Positions 54,483-63,482 of a stretch of 64,000 bases of DNA are shown piece by piece; positions within the stretch are counted from its first letter, which is position 1; each line of letters opens with the position of its first letter. Made by a program: the position numbers and the translations under genes. The stretch is from Acidimicrobiaceae bacterium (GTDB lineage Bacteria > Actinomycetota > Acidimicrobiia > Acidimicrobiales > RAAP-2): the NCBI GenBank assembly GCA_003152015.1, contig PLZF01000054.1, positions 25,184-89,183 of the forward strand, in the 5' to 3' direction. Under the pieces are notes generated by a model. That model was not told the DNA's origin. It made no database searches and was given only the letters and a program-made list of their open reading frames with translations.

Positions 54483-55610
54483 GTGAACGAGGCCTCGCCT
54501 GACTCCGGCAATTCCAGCGCTCCTGAACTTGGGCACTCCTTGCGGCGTACGCCCCTGCTCAATGCCCACCGGGGACTGGGCGCCAAGCTGGTGGGCTTCG
54601 GGGGCTGGGAGATGCCACTGGCCTACCCGAGCGGAACGTTGGCCGAACACCGGGCATGCCGTACCGAGGCGGTGGCGTTCGATGTAAGTCACTTGGGAAC
54701 TGTCCGGGTCACCGGCACCGACGGGTTCGACCGCCTGCAGGCCGCACTGTCCAACGATCTCCGTCGAGTGGGCCCGGGTCGGGCTCAGTACACCCACCTT
54801 CTCTCCGAGGACGACGGCTCGGTGGTCGACGACATCATCGTGTGGTGGGTATCCGACGATGTCTTCGACGTGATGCCCAACGCCTCCAACACCGCCCGGG
54901 TCGTCGACGCCATCGGCGGAGAGGACACCACGGAATCCCGTGCCATCATCGCCGTCCAGGGGCCGATGGCCCGGTCCCGATTGGAGACCATCCTCCCGGG
55001 CGCCGCCGCGGTTCCCCGCTTTGGGGTTGCCGGATTCGAGTGGGAGGGCGTTCCGTGCCTGGTGGCCGGCACTGGGTACACCGGTGAGGACGGCGTCGAA
55101 TGCGCGGTGCCAGCAGACACCGCTGAGTCACTCTGGTCGGCGATTCTGGGTACCGGTGTGCAGCCGGCTGGTCTCGGTGCTCGGGACACACTTCGCCTCG
55201 AGGCCGCGCTTCCCCTGCACGGTCACGAACTGGGACCAGGGATCACCCCGCTGCAGGCTGGTCTCGGTTGGGTCATCGGTTGGGACAAGCCGGTATTTCG
55301 CGGTCGGGACGCCCTGCTGGCAGAAAAGAAGGCGGGACCACGCCGGCGATTGGTCGGATTGACCACCGAGGGTCGTCAGCCTCCCAGGGAGGGATCTCCG
55401 GTGACAAAGGGCAGCAATACTGTCGGGACCGTCACCAGCGGCAATTTCTCTCCCATGTTGGAGCATGGGATCGCCCTGGCTCTGGTGGACACCACCACCG
55501 AGGTCAGCCCGGAAACGACACTTACCATCGAGCAGCGCGGACGAGCTATGACAGCCACCGTGGTGAAGACGCCATTTGTCCGAGCCGGGCAATGGGCCAC
55601 CGGCAACTGA
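54483..55610 (+). CDS. gcvT: Glycine cleavage T protein (aminomethyltransferase)
   Basis: 375 residues; transfers the methylene group from the H-protein arm to tetrahydrofolate. VDDIIVWWVSDDVFDVMPNA and GYTGEDGVECAVPADTAESL and RDTLRLEAALPLHGHEL are family signatures. Followed 39 bp later by gcvPA with its own AGGAG site. Confidence 0.93.
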   Translation: MNEASPDSGNSSAPELGHSLRRTPLLNAHRGLGAKLVGFGGWEMPLAYPSGTLAEHRACRTEAVAFDVSHLGTVRVTGTDGFDRLQAALSNDLRRVGPGRAQYTHLLSEDDGSVVDDIIVWWVSDDVFDVMPNASNTARVVDAIGGEDTTESRAIIAVQGPMARSRLETILPGAAAVPRFGVAGFEWEGVPCLVAGTGYTGEDGVECAVPADTAESLWSAILGTGVQPAGLGARDTLRLEAALPLHGHELGPGITPLQAGLGWVIGWDKPVFRGRDALLAEKKAGPRRRLVGLTTEGRQPPREGSPVTKGSNTVGTVTSGNFSPMLEHGIALALVDTTTEVSPETTLTIEQRGRAMTATVVKTPFVRAGQWATGN

Positions 55611-55649
55611 ACCCATGACCGGATATCGACACACACCACCCAAGGAGCA

Positions 55650-57008
55650 ATGAAGAGCGTGGGCACCTACATCCCCCATACCGATGACGAAGTTGCGAGC
55701 ATGCTCGCCTTCTTGGGGCTTTCCACCATCGATGAGCTCTTCGATGCGGTACCTGAGGCACTCAGGCTCCAGCGGGGCCTGGAGCTGGCCGATGGAGCCG
55801 GAGAGCCGGATGTACTCGCCCATATGGGCGCCTACGCCGATCTCAATCTGGCCCGAAACGACCGACTCCTGTGTTTCGCCGGAGGGGGTGCCTACGACCA
55901 CGAGATCCCGGCGGTGACCAAGGCTCTGGCCGGGCGGTCCGAGTTCGTCACGTCCTATACGCCCTATCAACCCGAAGTCGCGCAGGGGGTATTGCAGGCG
56001 GTGTTCGAATTCCAGACCCTGATCGCCCGACTCTTCGGGTTGCCGGTGGCCAACGCATCGCTCTACGACGGAGCCAGCGCCACCGTTGAGGCAGTCAATC
56101 TGGGGGTAGCTGCCTCGGGACGCAACACCGTGTGGGTATCGGAGGGGATCCATCCCCATTGGCGTCAGATGCTCGCCACCTGCGCAGCCGGGACCGGGCA
56201 CCGGCTTCGGACCGTCAACCTGGTTGACGGTGTCACCGTGTGGCCACGTGTTGAGGTTCCGTCTGACGATCAGCCCGGAGTTCTCCTGGTTGGCTACCCG
56301 AACTATCTGGGGTGCTTGGAAGACATCCCCGCCGCCCGCGCGGTGTGCGATGACACCGGGGCTCTCTTGGTGGTCGCCACGGACCCCGTGTCGCTGGGGC
56401 TGTTGAAATCACCGGGGAAGTCAGGTGCAGATGTGGTGGTGGGGGAGGGGCAGATGTTCGGTACCGACCTCGGGTTCGGTGGTCCGTATCTGGGCCTCTT
56501 TGCCTGTGCCCAGTCGCACGTGAGACGGCTTCCCGGACGTTTGGTCGGAGAAACCGTGGACGTCGAAGGTCGACGCGCCTATGTCACCACGCTTCGGGCC
56601 CGTGAACAGGACATCCGAAGGGAGAAGGCCACCTCCAATGTCTGCACCAACCAGACGTTGATGGCGGTCACCGCCGCGATTCAGCTGGGATGGCTGGGTA
56701 CGGCCGGATTGGCCGAGCTCGCGCTGCGATGTGCCAGAGCCACCCGCTATACCCGGGATGCGCTGGTGGCGATCGGTGGTGTGACGGCGTATGCCGATGC
56801 ACCGGTAGTCCGAGAATTCGCGGTACGGACCCCGATACCCGCCGACACGGTCGTCGAACGAATGGCCGACGCCGGATTTCTGGCCGGTATCCCACTTGGA
56901 GACCAGTTCAACCAAGGTGAGCATGGATTGCTGATCGCGGTGACCGAACGCCGGACCCGGGATGAAATCGACGCCTACGTGACGGCCTTCGCCAAGGCAG
57001 TGGCCTGA
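55650..57008 (+). CDS. gcvPA: Glycine decarboxylase subunit 1
   Basis: 452 residues; first half of the split P-protein. YIPHTDDEVASMLAFLGLST, LGAGAYDHE-like GGGAYDHEIPAVTKALA, YTPYQPEVAQGVLQAVFEFQ and REQDIRREKATSNVCTNQTL are characteristic. Stop overlaps the gcvPB start (TGATG). Confidence 0.94.
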   Translation: MKSVGTYIPHTDDEVASMLAFLGLSTIDELFDAVPEALRLQRGLELADGAGEPDVLAHMGAYADLNLARNDRLLCFAGGGAYDHEIPAVTKALAGRSEFVTSYTPYQPEVAQGVLQAVFEFQTLIARLFGLPVANASLYDGASATVEAVNLGVAASGRNTVWVSEGIHPHWRQMLATCAAGTGHRLRTVNLVDGVTVWPRVEVPSDDQPGVLLVGYPNYLGCLEDIPAARAVCDDTGALLVVATDPVSLGLLKSPGKSGADVVVGEGQMFGTDLGFGGPYLGLFACAQSHVRRLPGRLVGETVDVEGRRAYVTTLRAREQDIRREKATSNVCTNQTLMAVTAAIQLGWLGTAGLAELALRCARATRYTRDALVAIGGVTAYADAPVVREFAVRTPIPADTVVERMADAGFLAGIPLGDQFNQGEHGLLIAVTERRTRDEIDAYVTAFAKAVA

Positions 57009-58567
57009 TGACCGGAACCAACCCCCTGAACGGCCCGGCAGCACCTGGAGGCAAGGCGACCAGCGCTCCACTGCTGGGGCGGGATACGGAGCCGACGCTC
57101 TTTGAGCTCTCCCATCCCGGGCGCCGGGCATGGTCGTTCCGGACCACGGGAATCCCCGAACTCAACATTGAGGAACTGCTTCCAGCCGAACATGTCCGGT
57201 CGGAGCCAGTTCCGTTGGCCGAAGTGTCCGAACGTGATCTGGTGGCGCACTTCACCCGGCTGTCCCATCGACAATTCTCGGTTGATCTCGGTGCCTACCC
57301 ACTGGGCTCGTGCACGATGAAGTACAACCCCAAGGTCTGCGACGCGGTGGCGGCCCTTCCCGGATTGGCCGGGGTCCATCCGGCCGCCCCGGCTTCGTTG
57401 ACCCAGGGTTGGTTGGCTCTGATGGTCGAGGTGGAAGAGACGCTGTGCGAAATCACCGGCATGGCCGCCGCCACACTGCAGCCGGCCGCCGGAGCATCGG
57501 GCGAACTCACCGGCCTGCTGCTGATGCGAGCCTGGCACCAGGCCCAGGGGGCTCCCCGCCACAAGGTGATCATTCCCGACTCCTCCCATGGAACCAATCC
57601 CGCTTCGGTCACCCTGGGCGGCTACGAAGTCGTGACCGTGCCCAGCGATGCCCGGGGTTGCGTGGACATGGAGGCACTGGCCTCGGTATTGGACGAGGAC
57701 GTGGCCGGCATCATGTTGACCAACCCGAACACCCTCGGCCTCTTCGAAGAGGACATCGCCGAGATCGCCGCCGCGGTTCACAAGGTCGGTGGATTGCTCT
57801 ACTACGACGGTGCCAACCTCAATGCCATTCTCGGCGTGGTCCGGCCTGGTGACATGGGTTTCGACATCGTGCACATGAATCTGCACAAGACGTTCGCCAC
57901 GCCCCACGGTGGGGGAGGGCCCGGTGCGGGCCCGGTGGCGGTGTCCGAACGACTGGTGCCGTATCTGCCCGGTCCCCGACCCGAACGGGTAGAGGACGGA
58001 GCCGAGGGCAAGCCGACCTATCGGTGGTTTACGCCCGAACGCTCGATCGGGAGGATGCACTCGTGGCACGGCAACACCCTGGTACTGGCCAGGGCATTGG
58101 CCTACATCCTGGTGAACGGGGGCGACGGGTTGCAGAAGGTGGCAGAGATTGCCGTCCTCAACGCCAACTGGATCCGACAACGACTGTCGGGCACCTTCGA
58201 TGTGCCGTTCGACCGACAGTGCATGCACGAGGTGGTGCTGTCGTCCCGAAACCTCAAACAGGCCCACGGCGTGCGCGCTCTCGACATAGCCAAACGTCTC
58301 TTGGAAGAAGGGTTCCACTCACCCACTGTCTACTTCCCACTCATCGTGGAGGAAGCCCTGATGATCGAACCGACCGAGACAGAGAGTCCCCAGACCCTCG
58401 AGGCGTTGGCCCAGGCCCTCGAGCAGATCGCCTACGAGGCGAATGCGCTGCCGACCGGCTCGATGACCGAGGCACCCCGCAATACACCCGTCCGCCGGGT
58501 CGATGAGGCCCGGGCCGCCCGAACCCTGATCCCCACCTTCGACGCCCGCGGCGAGAAGCAGGCCTGA
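57008..58567 (+). CDS. gcvPB: Glycine decarboxylase subunit 2 (PLP-binding)
   Basis: 519 residues; second half of the split P-protein with the PLP lysine in MNLHKTFATPHGGGGPGAGP. LGSCTMKYNPKVCDAVAALP, LQPAAGASGELTGLLLMRAW and DSSHGTNPASVTLGGYEVVT are conserved. gcvH is not between gcvT and gcvPA nor anywhere else in the window, so the H protein is encoded elsewhere. Confidence 0.95.
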   Translation: MTGTNPLNGPAAPGGKATSAPLLGRDTEPTLFELSHPGRRAWSFRTTGIPELNIEELLPAEHVRSEPVPLAEVSERDLVAHFTRLSHRQFSVDLGAYPLGSCTMKYNPKVCDAVAALPGLAGVHPAAPASLTQGWLALMVEVEETLCEITGMAAATLQPAAGASGELTGLLLMRAWHQAQGAPRHKVIIPDSSHGTNPASVTLGGYEVVTVPSDARGCVDMEALASVLDEDVAGIMLTNPNTLGLFEEDIAEIAAAVHKVGGLLYYDGANLNAILGVVRPGDMGFDIVHMNLHKTFATPHGGGGPGAGPVAVSERLVPYLPGPRPERVEDGAEGKPTYRWFTPERSIGRMHSWHGNTLVLARALAYILVNGGDGLQKVAEIAVLNANWIRQRLSGTFDVPFDRQCMHEVVLSSRNLKQAHGVRALDIAKRLLEEGFHSPTVYFPLIVEEALMIEPTETESPQTLEALAQALEQIAYEANALPTGSMTEAPRNTPVRRVDEARAARTLIPTFDARGEKQA

Positions 58568-58573
58568 CCCGTC

Positions 58574-59059
58574 ATGAAGGGCGGCATCTTCACCACCCGA
58601 TTCGTCGGGCCCTATCTCCGGTTCCATGCCTACATCTACGAACGCAGTGACGGTCGAATCGGAAAGCATTCGAACCGGGTGCCGGCTTTGTTGCTCACCA
58701 CGACCGGTCGCACATCAGGTGAGGCGCGAACCCACGGGCTCACCTATTGTCGCGACCGCGGCGATGTGATCGTGGCGGCGTCCAACGGGGGAAGTGACCG
58801 ACCCCCGGCCTGGCTGCTGAATCTCCAGGCGGAACCGCGGGTGAAGGTCCGACTGGGACGCCAGGTAGTGGGCGCCGCCGCCCGGGTGGCAACCCCCCAA
58901 GAGCGTGCGCAGCTGTGGCTGCTGGTCAACCGGACCAACCGGGGAATGGCCCCTCTGTTCCATCCTGGCGTGACCGGCCGGTATGACGTCTACCAACGCC
59001 ACACCTCTCGGGAGATCGCGGTGGTGATCATTACCCCGGACCGCCCCCAGGCGACCTGA
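58574..59059 (+). CDS. Ddn-family deazaflavin(F420)-dependent nitroreductase-like protein
   Basis: 161 residues of the split-beta-barrel Ddn family. VPALLLTTTGRTSGEARTHG, LTYCRDRGDVIVAASNGGSD and PPAWLLNLQAEPRVKVRLG are the F420-binding and core motifs. Six bases after gcvPB, but unlikely to be part of glycine cleavage. Its presence implies F420 synthesis in this organism. Confidence 0.88.
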   Translation: MKGGIFTTRFVGPYLRFHAYIYERSDGRIGKHSNRVPALLLTTTGRTSGEARTHGLTYCRDRGDVIVAASNGGSDRPPAWLLNLQAEPRVKVRLGRQVVGAAARVATPQERAQLWLLVNRTNRGMAPLFHPGVTGRYDVYQRHTSREIAVVIITPDRPQAT

Positions 59060-59080
59060 CCGCCGATCCCGCTGGTGGGC

Positions 59081-59860
59081 TCAGGTGACCGCGGGAATGT
59101 TGTGATGCACGACCCAGCCGACCGCCAACAAGGCCTGGCCTACCGTCCAGGTCTGTCCGTTGGTTCCTGGGTCATTCAGATTCTGCTTGCCCTGATCGTC
59201 GAGCATCCCGTTGAGGGCCGCAGGCAAGGAGTGAGAGGTCACGTTGGGGGTGGCCGACGTGGCGAACTTCTCGTGACCGCTGGAGTCGATGATGAAAAAC
59301 CCATCCGAGTGATTGATGTCATAGGTCAGCGGACGGTGGGTCCACCAGTCCATCTGCGGAGACGAACCTTCGCCCACCTTCTGGGCCGACACATAGAAGA
59401 ATACGTTCATGGCCGTCACATTGGCCTGGTCCCCGGTGAGCAATGTCCACGAGGCTCCGGTGAGTTTGGCGTAGGCGGCCAAACGGGCGGGCGAATCGCG
59501 TTCGGGGTCGACCGAGTACTCCACGATGGCGACCTGCTTGGTGAGACCCGCCTTGTCGATGGCCCGCTGCATCAACAGAAGGTTCTCGGTGGTAAGCGGG
59601 CATACCTCTTGGCACAGCGACAACATCGGAGCCAGCACGATCGTCTTTCCCCGAAACGAGGCCAACGTCGTCGGGGTGCCGTTCTGGTCAACCAGCGGAA
59701 TGGTCGGTACTGCCCGGTTCTGGATAATACCCTGCGACGCGGAGGGCGGCCCGGGGAACGAACTCGATGAGCATGCCGCCAGCGAGACCGCGGCCAGAAC
59801 ACTTATTGCCAATGCGCTACAAATCTTCCGCCCCGGCGGACGGGTACCCTGAGGCGACAC
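59081..59860 (-). CDS. SCO1/SenC-type lipoprotein
   Basis: 259 residues. Signal peptide with lipobox LAACSSSS; thioredoxin-like domain with the copper-binding CQEVC in LSLCQEVCPLTTENL and the His in TYDINHSDGFFIID. These proteins deliver copper to cytochrome c oxidase or act in redox. TAGCCT lies eight bases before GTG 59860. Convergent with the Ddn-like gene. Confidence 0.88.
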   Translation of the reverse strand: MSPQGTRPPGRKICSALAISVLAAVSLAACSSSSFPGPPSASQGIIQNRAVPTIPLVDQNGTPTTLASFRGKTIVLAPMLSLCQEVCPLTTENLLLMQRAIDKAGLTKQVAIVEYSVDPERDSPARLAAYAKLTGASWTLLTGDQANVTAMNVFFYVSAQKVGEGSSPQMDWWTHRPLTYDINHSDGFFIIDSSGHEKFATSATPNVTSHSLPAALNGMLDDQGKQNLNDPGTNGQTWTVGQALLAVGWVVHHNIPAVT

Positions 59861-59930
59861 GGACAGCGAGGCTAGACAAGCCCAGATCGATTGTCAGATC
59901 ACCTCAGCGGTTGGTTCCACCGAACATTGG

Positions 59931-60695
59931 TCAATCGAGCAGGTCGGGCTGCTCCCGCACGATCCGGTCGAAGAGGGGCTGGAAGCTGTACCACCCGGCC
60001 AGGTGAGAACCAACCTGGCCATGAGTTATCCGGGCCATCTCCGGATCGATGAGGACCGGCTCACCGGCCGCGGACGCCAGCAACTGGGCCTGGCACGAAC
60101 GCTCCATGGTGATGAACCACCACACCGCCTCGTCGACCGATTGCCCGACGGTCAACAGTCCGTGATTGCGAAGGATGGTCGCCTTGTTCTCTCCGAGGGC
60201 ATGGGCGATCCGTTTGCCTTCCTCGATGTCGAGCACCACGCCGGTGTAGTCGTCGAAGACCGAGTGGTCCTCGAAGAATGCACACACGTCCTGGGTGATG
60301 GGATCAAGAGGTTTGCCGAGTGTGGCCCACGATTTTCCGTAGATGGAGTGGGCATGGGCGGCGGCCATGACGTCGGGGCGGGCCGCGTGCACCTGGGAGT
60401 GAATGGCGAACGCCGCGCCGTTGACCGGCTTGTCGCCTTCGACCACTTTGCCCTCATGATTGACCAAAATGAGGTCGGATACCCTGATATGCCCGAAGTG
60501 CATCCCGAACGGGTTCACCCAGAAGTGATCGAGGCGCTCGGGGTCTCTGGCGGTGATGTGCCCGGCCACACCTTCGTCGAAGCCGCACTTGGAAAACAGC
60601 CGGAATCCGGCGGCTAAGCGCTGCTTGCGGTGAATCCGCTCTTGCTCAGGTGAATCAAACACCATGGACGGCGGAAGTTCGATGATTTCAGGCAT
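59931..60695 (-). CDS. Class II aldolase/adducin-domain protein
   Basis: 254 residues; zinc-dependent aldolase/epimerase superfamily. Zn ligands HAH in MAAAHAHSIYGKSWA and His in LRNHGLLTVGQSV; catalytic Glu region FDEGVAGHITARDPE. ATG 60695 follows GAGGAGGA. Substrate (e.g. a phosphorylated sugar or a keto acid) cannot be inferred. Monocistronic as far as seen. Confidence 0.9.
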   Translation of the reverse strand: MPEIIELPPSMVFDSPEQERIHRKQRLAAGFRLFSKCGFDEGVAGHITARDPERLDHFWVNPFGMHFGHIRVSDLILVNHEGKVVEGDKPVNGAAFAIHSQVHAARPDVMAAAHAHSIYGKSWATLGKPLDPITQDVCAFFEDHSVFDDYTGVVLDIEEGKRIAHALGENKATILRNHGLLTVGQSVDEAVWWFITMERSCQAQLLASAAGEPVLIDPEMARITHGQVGSHLAGWYSFQPLFDRIVREQPDLLD

Positions 60696-60842
60696 AATTC
60701 CTCCTCGAAGAGACCGACGTGAGTCCCGATTTGGTTCGGGAGAACCGTTCACGCAGTCTACGCCTCGAACTGCCGCTCTTGTCCGCCGGATGGTGCGCCC
60801 CGCTCAGCCGTCACGCGCACCGTTTGCTGTGGACGCCGATCC

Positions 60843-61643
60843 CTACGTTGGTGGATGAACCAGGCGATGGGCGACCGTCGCTACCGATTGATCGAATACC
60901 GTCTGGGTGTCGACCGGTAGAGCGGTGGTTTCGCTCTGTTCTTCCACGAAAGACAGGGCCCGTCCCGACTGCATGACCACCTCCTGGGACACGCTGACCC
61001 GGGTCTGTGCATTCTTGCCCGGTGCGGCCTGGGTCGCCACCGAGAAGGCAATTCCATTGATGCCGGCCGGCAACGCCGGAGTCGGGACCGAGACAATCGC
61101 CTCCTGACGGACAGTCTCATTGAACATCGCCGGTAGTACCCGGCTGAGGAACCCTTGGAGGCAGCTGGGGAAGGTGGATGCGGAATAAAGCGCATACGTC
61201 GCCTGAGCCTTGCTCAGAGTCCCGAACACAGCCACGGTGGACGAAATGGTGGCATTTCCGTCGGCAGCAGACGAGTACTGGGCCACGTTCTGGGCCACAG
61301 TTCCCGGCGGGGGAGAGCTCTCGAGGGATGCGATGAGGGTCCCCTTCAAGGCCTGGCACCCAGCGGGAAGCGACGACACGATTCCGTTCACGATCTTCAG
61401 TTGCGAATCACTCAACGACGCAGCCGCGGGAGTGGCGGAACCGGAAGGTGTCGACTGCGCTGACCAACCGGCAGGAAGATCCAGCTGCTTCAGGTTCGCC
61501 TGTTGGGCATAACTCTGGTCATTCTTGAGCGACTGGGGCTCAGGCGTGCTGCACGCGGCCAGAATCATCACCAGGCCCACCGAAGCGAGAGCCAGCACCC
61601 GCCGGTACGTCGTGGATGGGTGAGCGACCCGGGAGAATTGCAT
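60843..61643 (-). CDS. Secreted lipoprotein, DLPxGW family (copy 2)
   Basis: A 266-residue lipoprotein with lipobox ILAACSTPEP. LKQLDLPAGWSAQSTPSGS, two matching cysteine sites (PAGCQALKG; FPSCLQGFL), SKAQATYALYSASTFPS and a C-terminal VDTQTVFDQSVATVAHRL match the lipoprotein at 6758-7558 region by region, at the same length. The proteins are diverged paralogues. ATG 61643 lies six bases after TAGTTT, leaderless-type. Confidence 0.78.
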   Translation of the reverse strand: MQFSRVAHPSTTYRRVLALASVGLVMILAACSTPEPQSLKNDQSYAQQANLKQLDLPAGWSAQSTPSGSATPAAASLSDSQLKIVNGIVSSLPAGCQALKGTLIASLESSPPPGTVAQNVAQYSSAADGNATISSTVAVFGTLSKAQATYALYSASTFPSCLQGFLSRVLPAMFNETVRQEAIVSVPTPALPAGINGIAFSVATQAAPGKNAQTRVSVSQEVVMQSGRALSFVEEQSETTALPVDTQTVFDQSVATVAHRLVHPPT

Positions 61644-61649
61644 GTCCAG

Positions 61650-61655
61650 AAACTA
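61650..61655 (-). promoter_or_regulatory. -10 element of a probable leaderless promoter
   Basis: TAGTTT on the minus strand, six bases (CTGGAC), then ATG 61643. Confidence 0.5.
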
Positions 61656-61686
61656 GGCGGTTACCCATGCCTTGCTGCCCCGGCGG

Positions 61687-61908
61687 TCAAACACCACATT
61701 GGAACGCATGCCCGGGCTGCCAAGTTCTCAACTCAGCTATCGAATCCTGTACTGCCCTGAGAAGATCACTCGATGCCGGCCACTCAGGCACTCTGCACCA
61801 GGCCCCGGGTTCCGTTTGAGGGTATCCGGATCCGATACGTCTGAACTTGACATAATATACATTATCGGCGTTACAGGTGAAGCCCGAAGAGTGGTCCGCC
61901 CACTCCAC
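61687..61908 (-). CDS. Possible 73-residue protein coupled to the zinc-finger gene
   Basis: From GTG 61908: GFTCNADNVYYVKFRRIGSG and later SDLLRAVQDSIAELRTWQPG. Codon usage is less GC-rich than the neighbours. It starts three bases after the zinc-finger stop on the same strand, so co-translation is possible, but no family is known and it may be chance. Confidence 0.3.
   Translation of the reverse strand: MEWADHSSGFTCNADNVYYVKFRRIGSGYPQTEPGAWCRVPEWPASSDLLRAVQDSIAELRTWQPGHAFQCGV
61852..61865. repeat. AT-rich inverted repeat
   Basis: ATAAT and ATTAT arms around ATAC, beside a perfect TTGACA (61847-61852, plus strand) that has no matching -10 or gene downstream. Confidence 0.4.
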
Positions 61909-61911
61909 CCT

Positions 61912-62262
61912 CTACTGCCTCACCGGTTCCACCACGAAGCCCGTAAGTTCCCTGGCTGCTTCGTAGACGTGCTCGAATGCCTGCTGGTATGCCTTCGGGC
62001 CACGAGAGCCGGCGAGATCCGCGTCGACGTCTTCGATAGCTGACTCCAGCCGATACAGCCTGTCGTGCAACCGGTCCAGTTCCTGTTCTGCCACGACAAC
62101 CTGCCCGGCCGGCACATGCAATGCATCGGCCCGGCGGCGGGCCTCGTAAGCCCTTTGGCGATGCGAGGGGCTACAGAATCGCCGGGGGCGACCCGGACCG
62201 GCTTGATGAGCCATCGGACGCCGACACCAGCCGCACCGATCTATCTCGGGTGATTTCGTCAC
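61912..62262 (-). CDS. Small zinc-finger, coiled-coil protein
   Basis: 116 residues. RCGWCRRPM and RRFCSPSHRQRAYEARRRAD form a Cys/His zinc site, with the RQRAYEARR tail that occurs in many actinobacterial small proteins. A coiled coil follows (QELDRLHDRLYRLESAIEDV). GTG 62262 lies nine bases after a perfect TATAAT (62272-62277), nearly leaderless; the open frame further upstream is not protein-like. Possibly DNA-binding. Confidence 0.6.
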   Translation of the reverse strand: MTKSPEIDRCGWCRRPMAHQAGPGRPRRFCSPSHRQRAYEARRRADALHVPAGQVVVAEQELDRLHDRLYRLESAIEDVDADLAGSRGPKAYQQAFEHVYEAARELTGFVVEPVRQ

Positions 62263-62271
62263 TGTAACGAT

Positions 62272-62277
62272 ATTATA
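62272..62277 (-). promoter_or_regulatory. -10 element of the zinc-finger gene
   Basis: TATAAT on the minus strand, nine bases before GTG 62262. No clear -35. Confidence 0.45.
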
Positions 62278-62514
62278 GCCAATTGGGCCGCTGACAGTGC
62301 GAGGTTGCTCAATTCCAGTGGGTGATCCCGAGGAGCCGATCTGACCAGAATTGCCGCCATGGCTGCGGCTGGCCCCCGACACGCCCGACCCACCAAGACC
62401 CTGGTCCCACCGCCCGCTGCAGGGGTGGATCATAAACCTCGGGGATGCAGTGCCGTCATTGGTGTCAGCATCGCCCGACTGCGCGATCTCTATCGCATCT
62501 GACGGTAGTGTCGG

Positions 62515-62769
62515 ATGAGGAGCGTTGCGTTGGAAACCAATTCGTACGACTACCCATTTGATAACGATGCGTACATCCGCACCTGCGGGAGATGTGGCCG
62601 TCAAACTGCGCCCCGATGGTCCGAGTCATCGAGTCTCGAAGAGGCCCGTCGGCTGGGTTGGCGACGGGTGGCGGCCTCCGATCGGCCCGGCGCCCACCGG
62701 CTCGACCTCTGTGGTGGCTGCGCCAACGATGCCGGGTACGGCCCTCCCCTGGCCGGTTGGGGTTATTGA
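62515..62769 (+). CDS. Small double-CxxC protein
   Basis: 84 residues. CGRC and CGGC pairs frame a short basic domain (SLEEARRLGWRRVAASDRPG), so it likely binds zinc. ATG 62515; no strong ribosome-binding site. Its 3' end overlaps the convergent nitroreductase by seven bases. No family name known. Confidence 0.6.
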   Translation: MRSVALETNSYDYPFDNDAYIRTCGRCGRQTAPRWSESSSLEEARRLGWRRVAASDRPGAHRLDLCGGCANDAGYGPPLAGWGY

Positions 62770-63395
62770 GGTAACGAGCGGGCCCCTCCACCGTCGATGA
62801 CGGTGACCAGGGCGCCCAGTTCCGGGTCGGTCCGCTCCCTCGAGTCCCGATCGCCGACGTCCTCGGGGGTACCGATATTCACCCATCCCAGCAATTGCTC
62901 CCGGTCGGTGGCACCGAAGAGGGACCGGACCGGAGGGGTATGGAGGACTGAGGCACTCTTCCAGATAGCCCCGAACCCCAGGAAGGTGGCCGCCAGCACC
63001 ATGGCGTAGCCGGTACAGGACGCCGACACGAGTTGTTCCCATTCGGGCACGTTCGAACCGGAGACCGGAGAGCCGATGACCATCACGCAACACGGTGCCG
63101 CGAATGCCTTCTCCCGCATCTTGTTCACGACCGAGTCGAGAAGATCGCTCCCGCGTTCGTGGTGCAACCCTGCCACCAGAGCATCCCCGAATCTTTCGTG
63201 ACCCGCGTCGTTGACCACCGCGAACCTCCAGGGCTTCAGGCCACCGTGGTCAGGAACGGTGGTGGCCGCCTTCAGGATCTCCACCAGCTCGCGCTCACCC
63301 GGTGCCACTCCGTTGCGACTCGGAGCCAGGCGAGGTTCCATCAACCGATCGGTCACCCATGACGGAGAAGAAGCTTCGGCCCCGGAGTGCGTCAT
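62763..63395 (-). CDS. Nitroreductase-family protein
   Basis: 210 residues. RNGVAPGERELVEILKAATT, VPDHGGLKPWRFAVVNDAG and later GFGAIWKSASVLHTPPVRSL, LLGWVNIGTPEDV match small FMN nitroreductases (YdjA-like, with NIGTP). Different subgroup from the protein at 9772. Substrate unknown. Confidence 0.85.
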   Translation of the reverse strand: MTHSGAEASSPSWVTDRLMEPRLAPSRNGVAPGERELVEILKAATTVPDHGGLKPWRFAVVNDAGHERFGDALVAGLHHERGSDLLDSVVNKMREKAFAAPCCVMVIGSPVSGSNVPEWEQLVSASCTGYAMVLAATFLGFGAIWKSASVLHTPPVRSLFGATDREQLLGWVNIGTPEDVGDRDSRERTDPELGALVTVIDGGGARSLPQ

Positions 63396-63482
63396 CGGCT
63401 GCTTGGATTCATCGATCTGACCTCGGATTTGGGCGGCTACTCCCCCATCGTAGGTGGATCGTGCCTCCTCACCCGTGGGACG

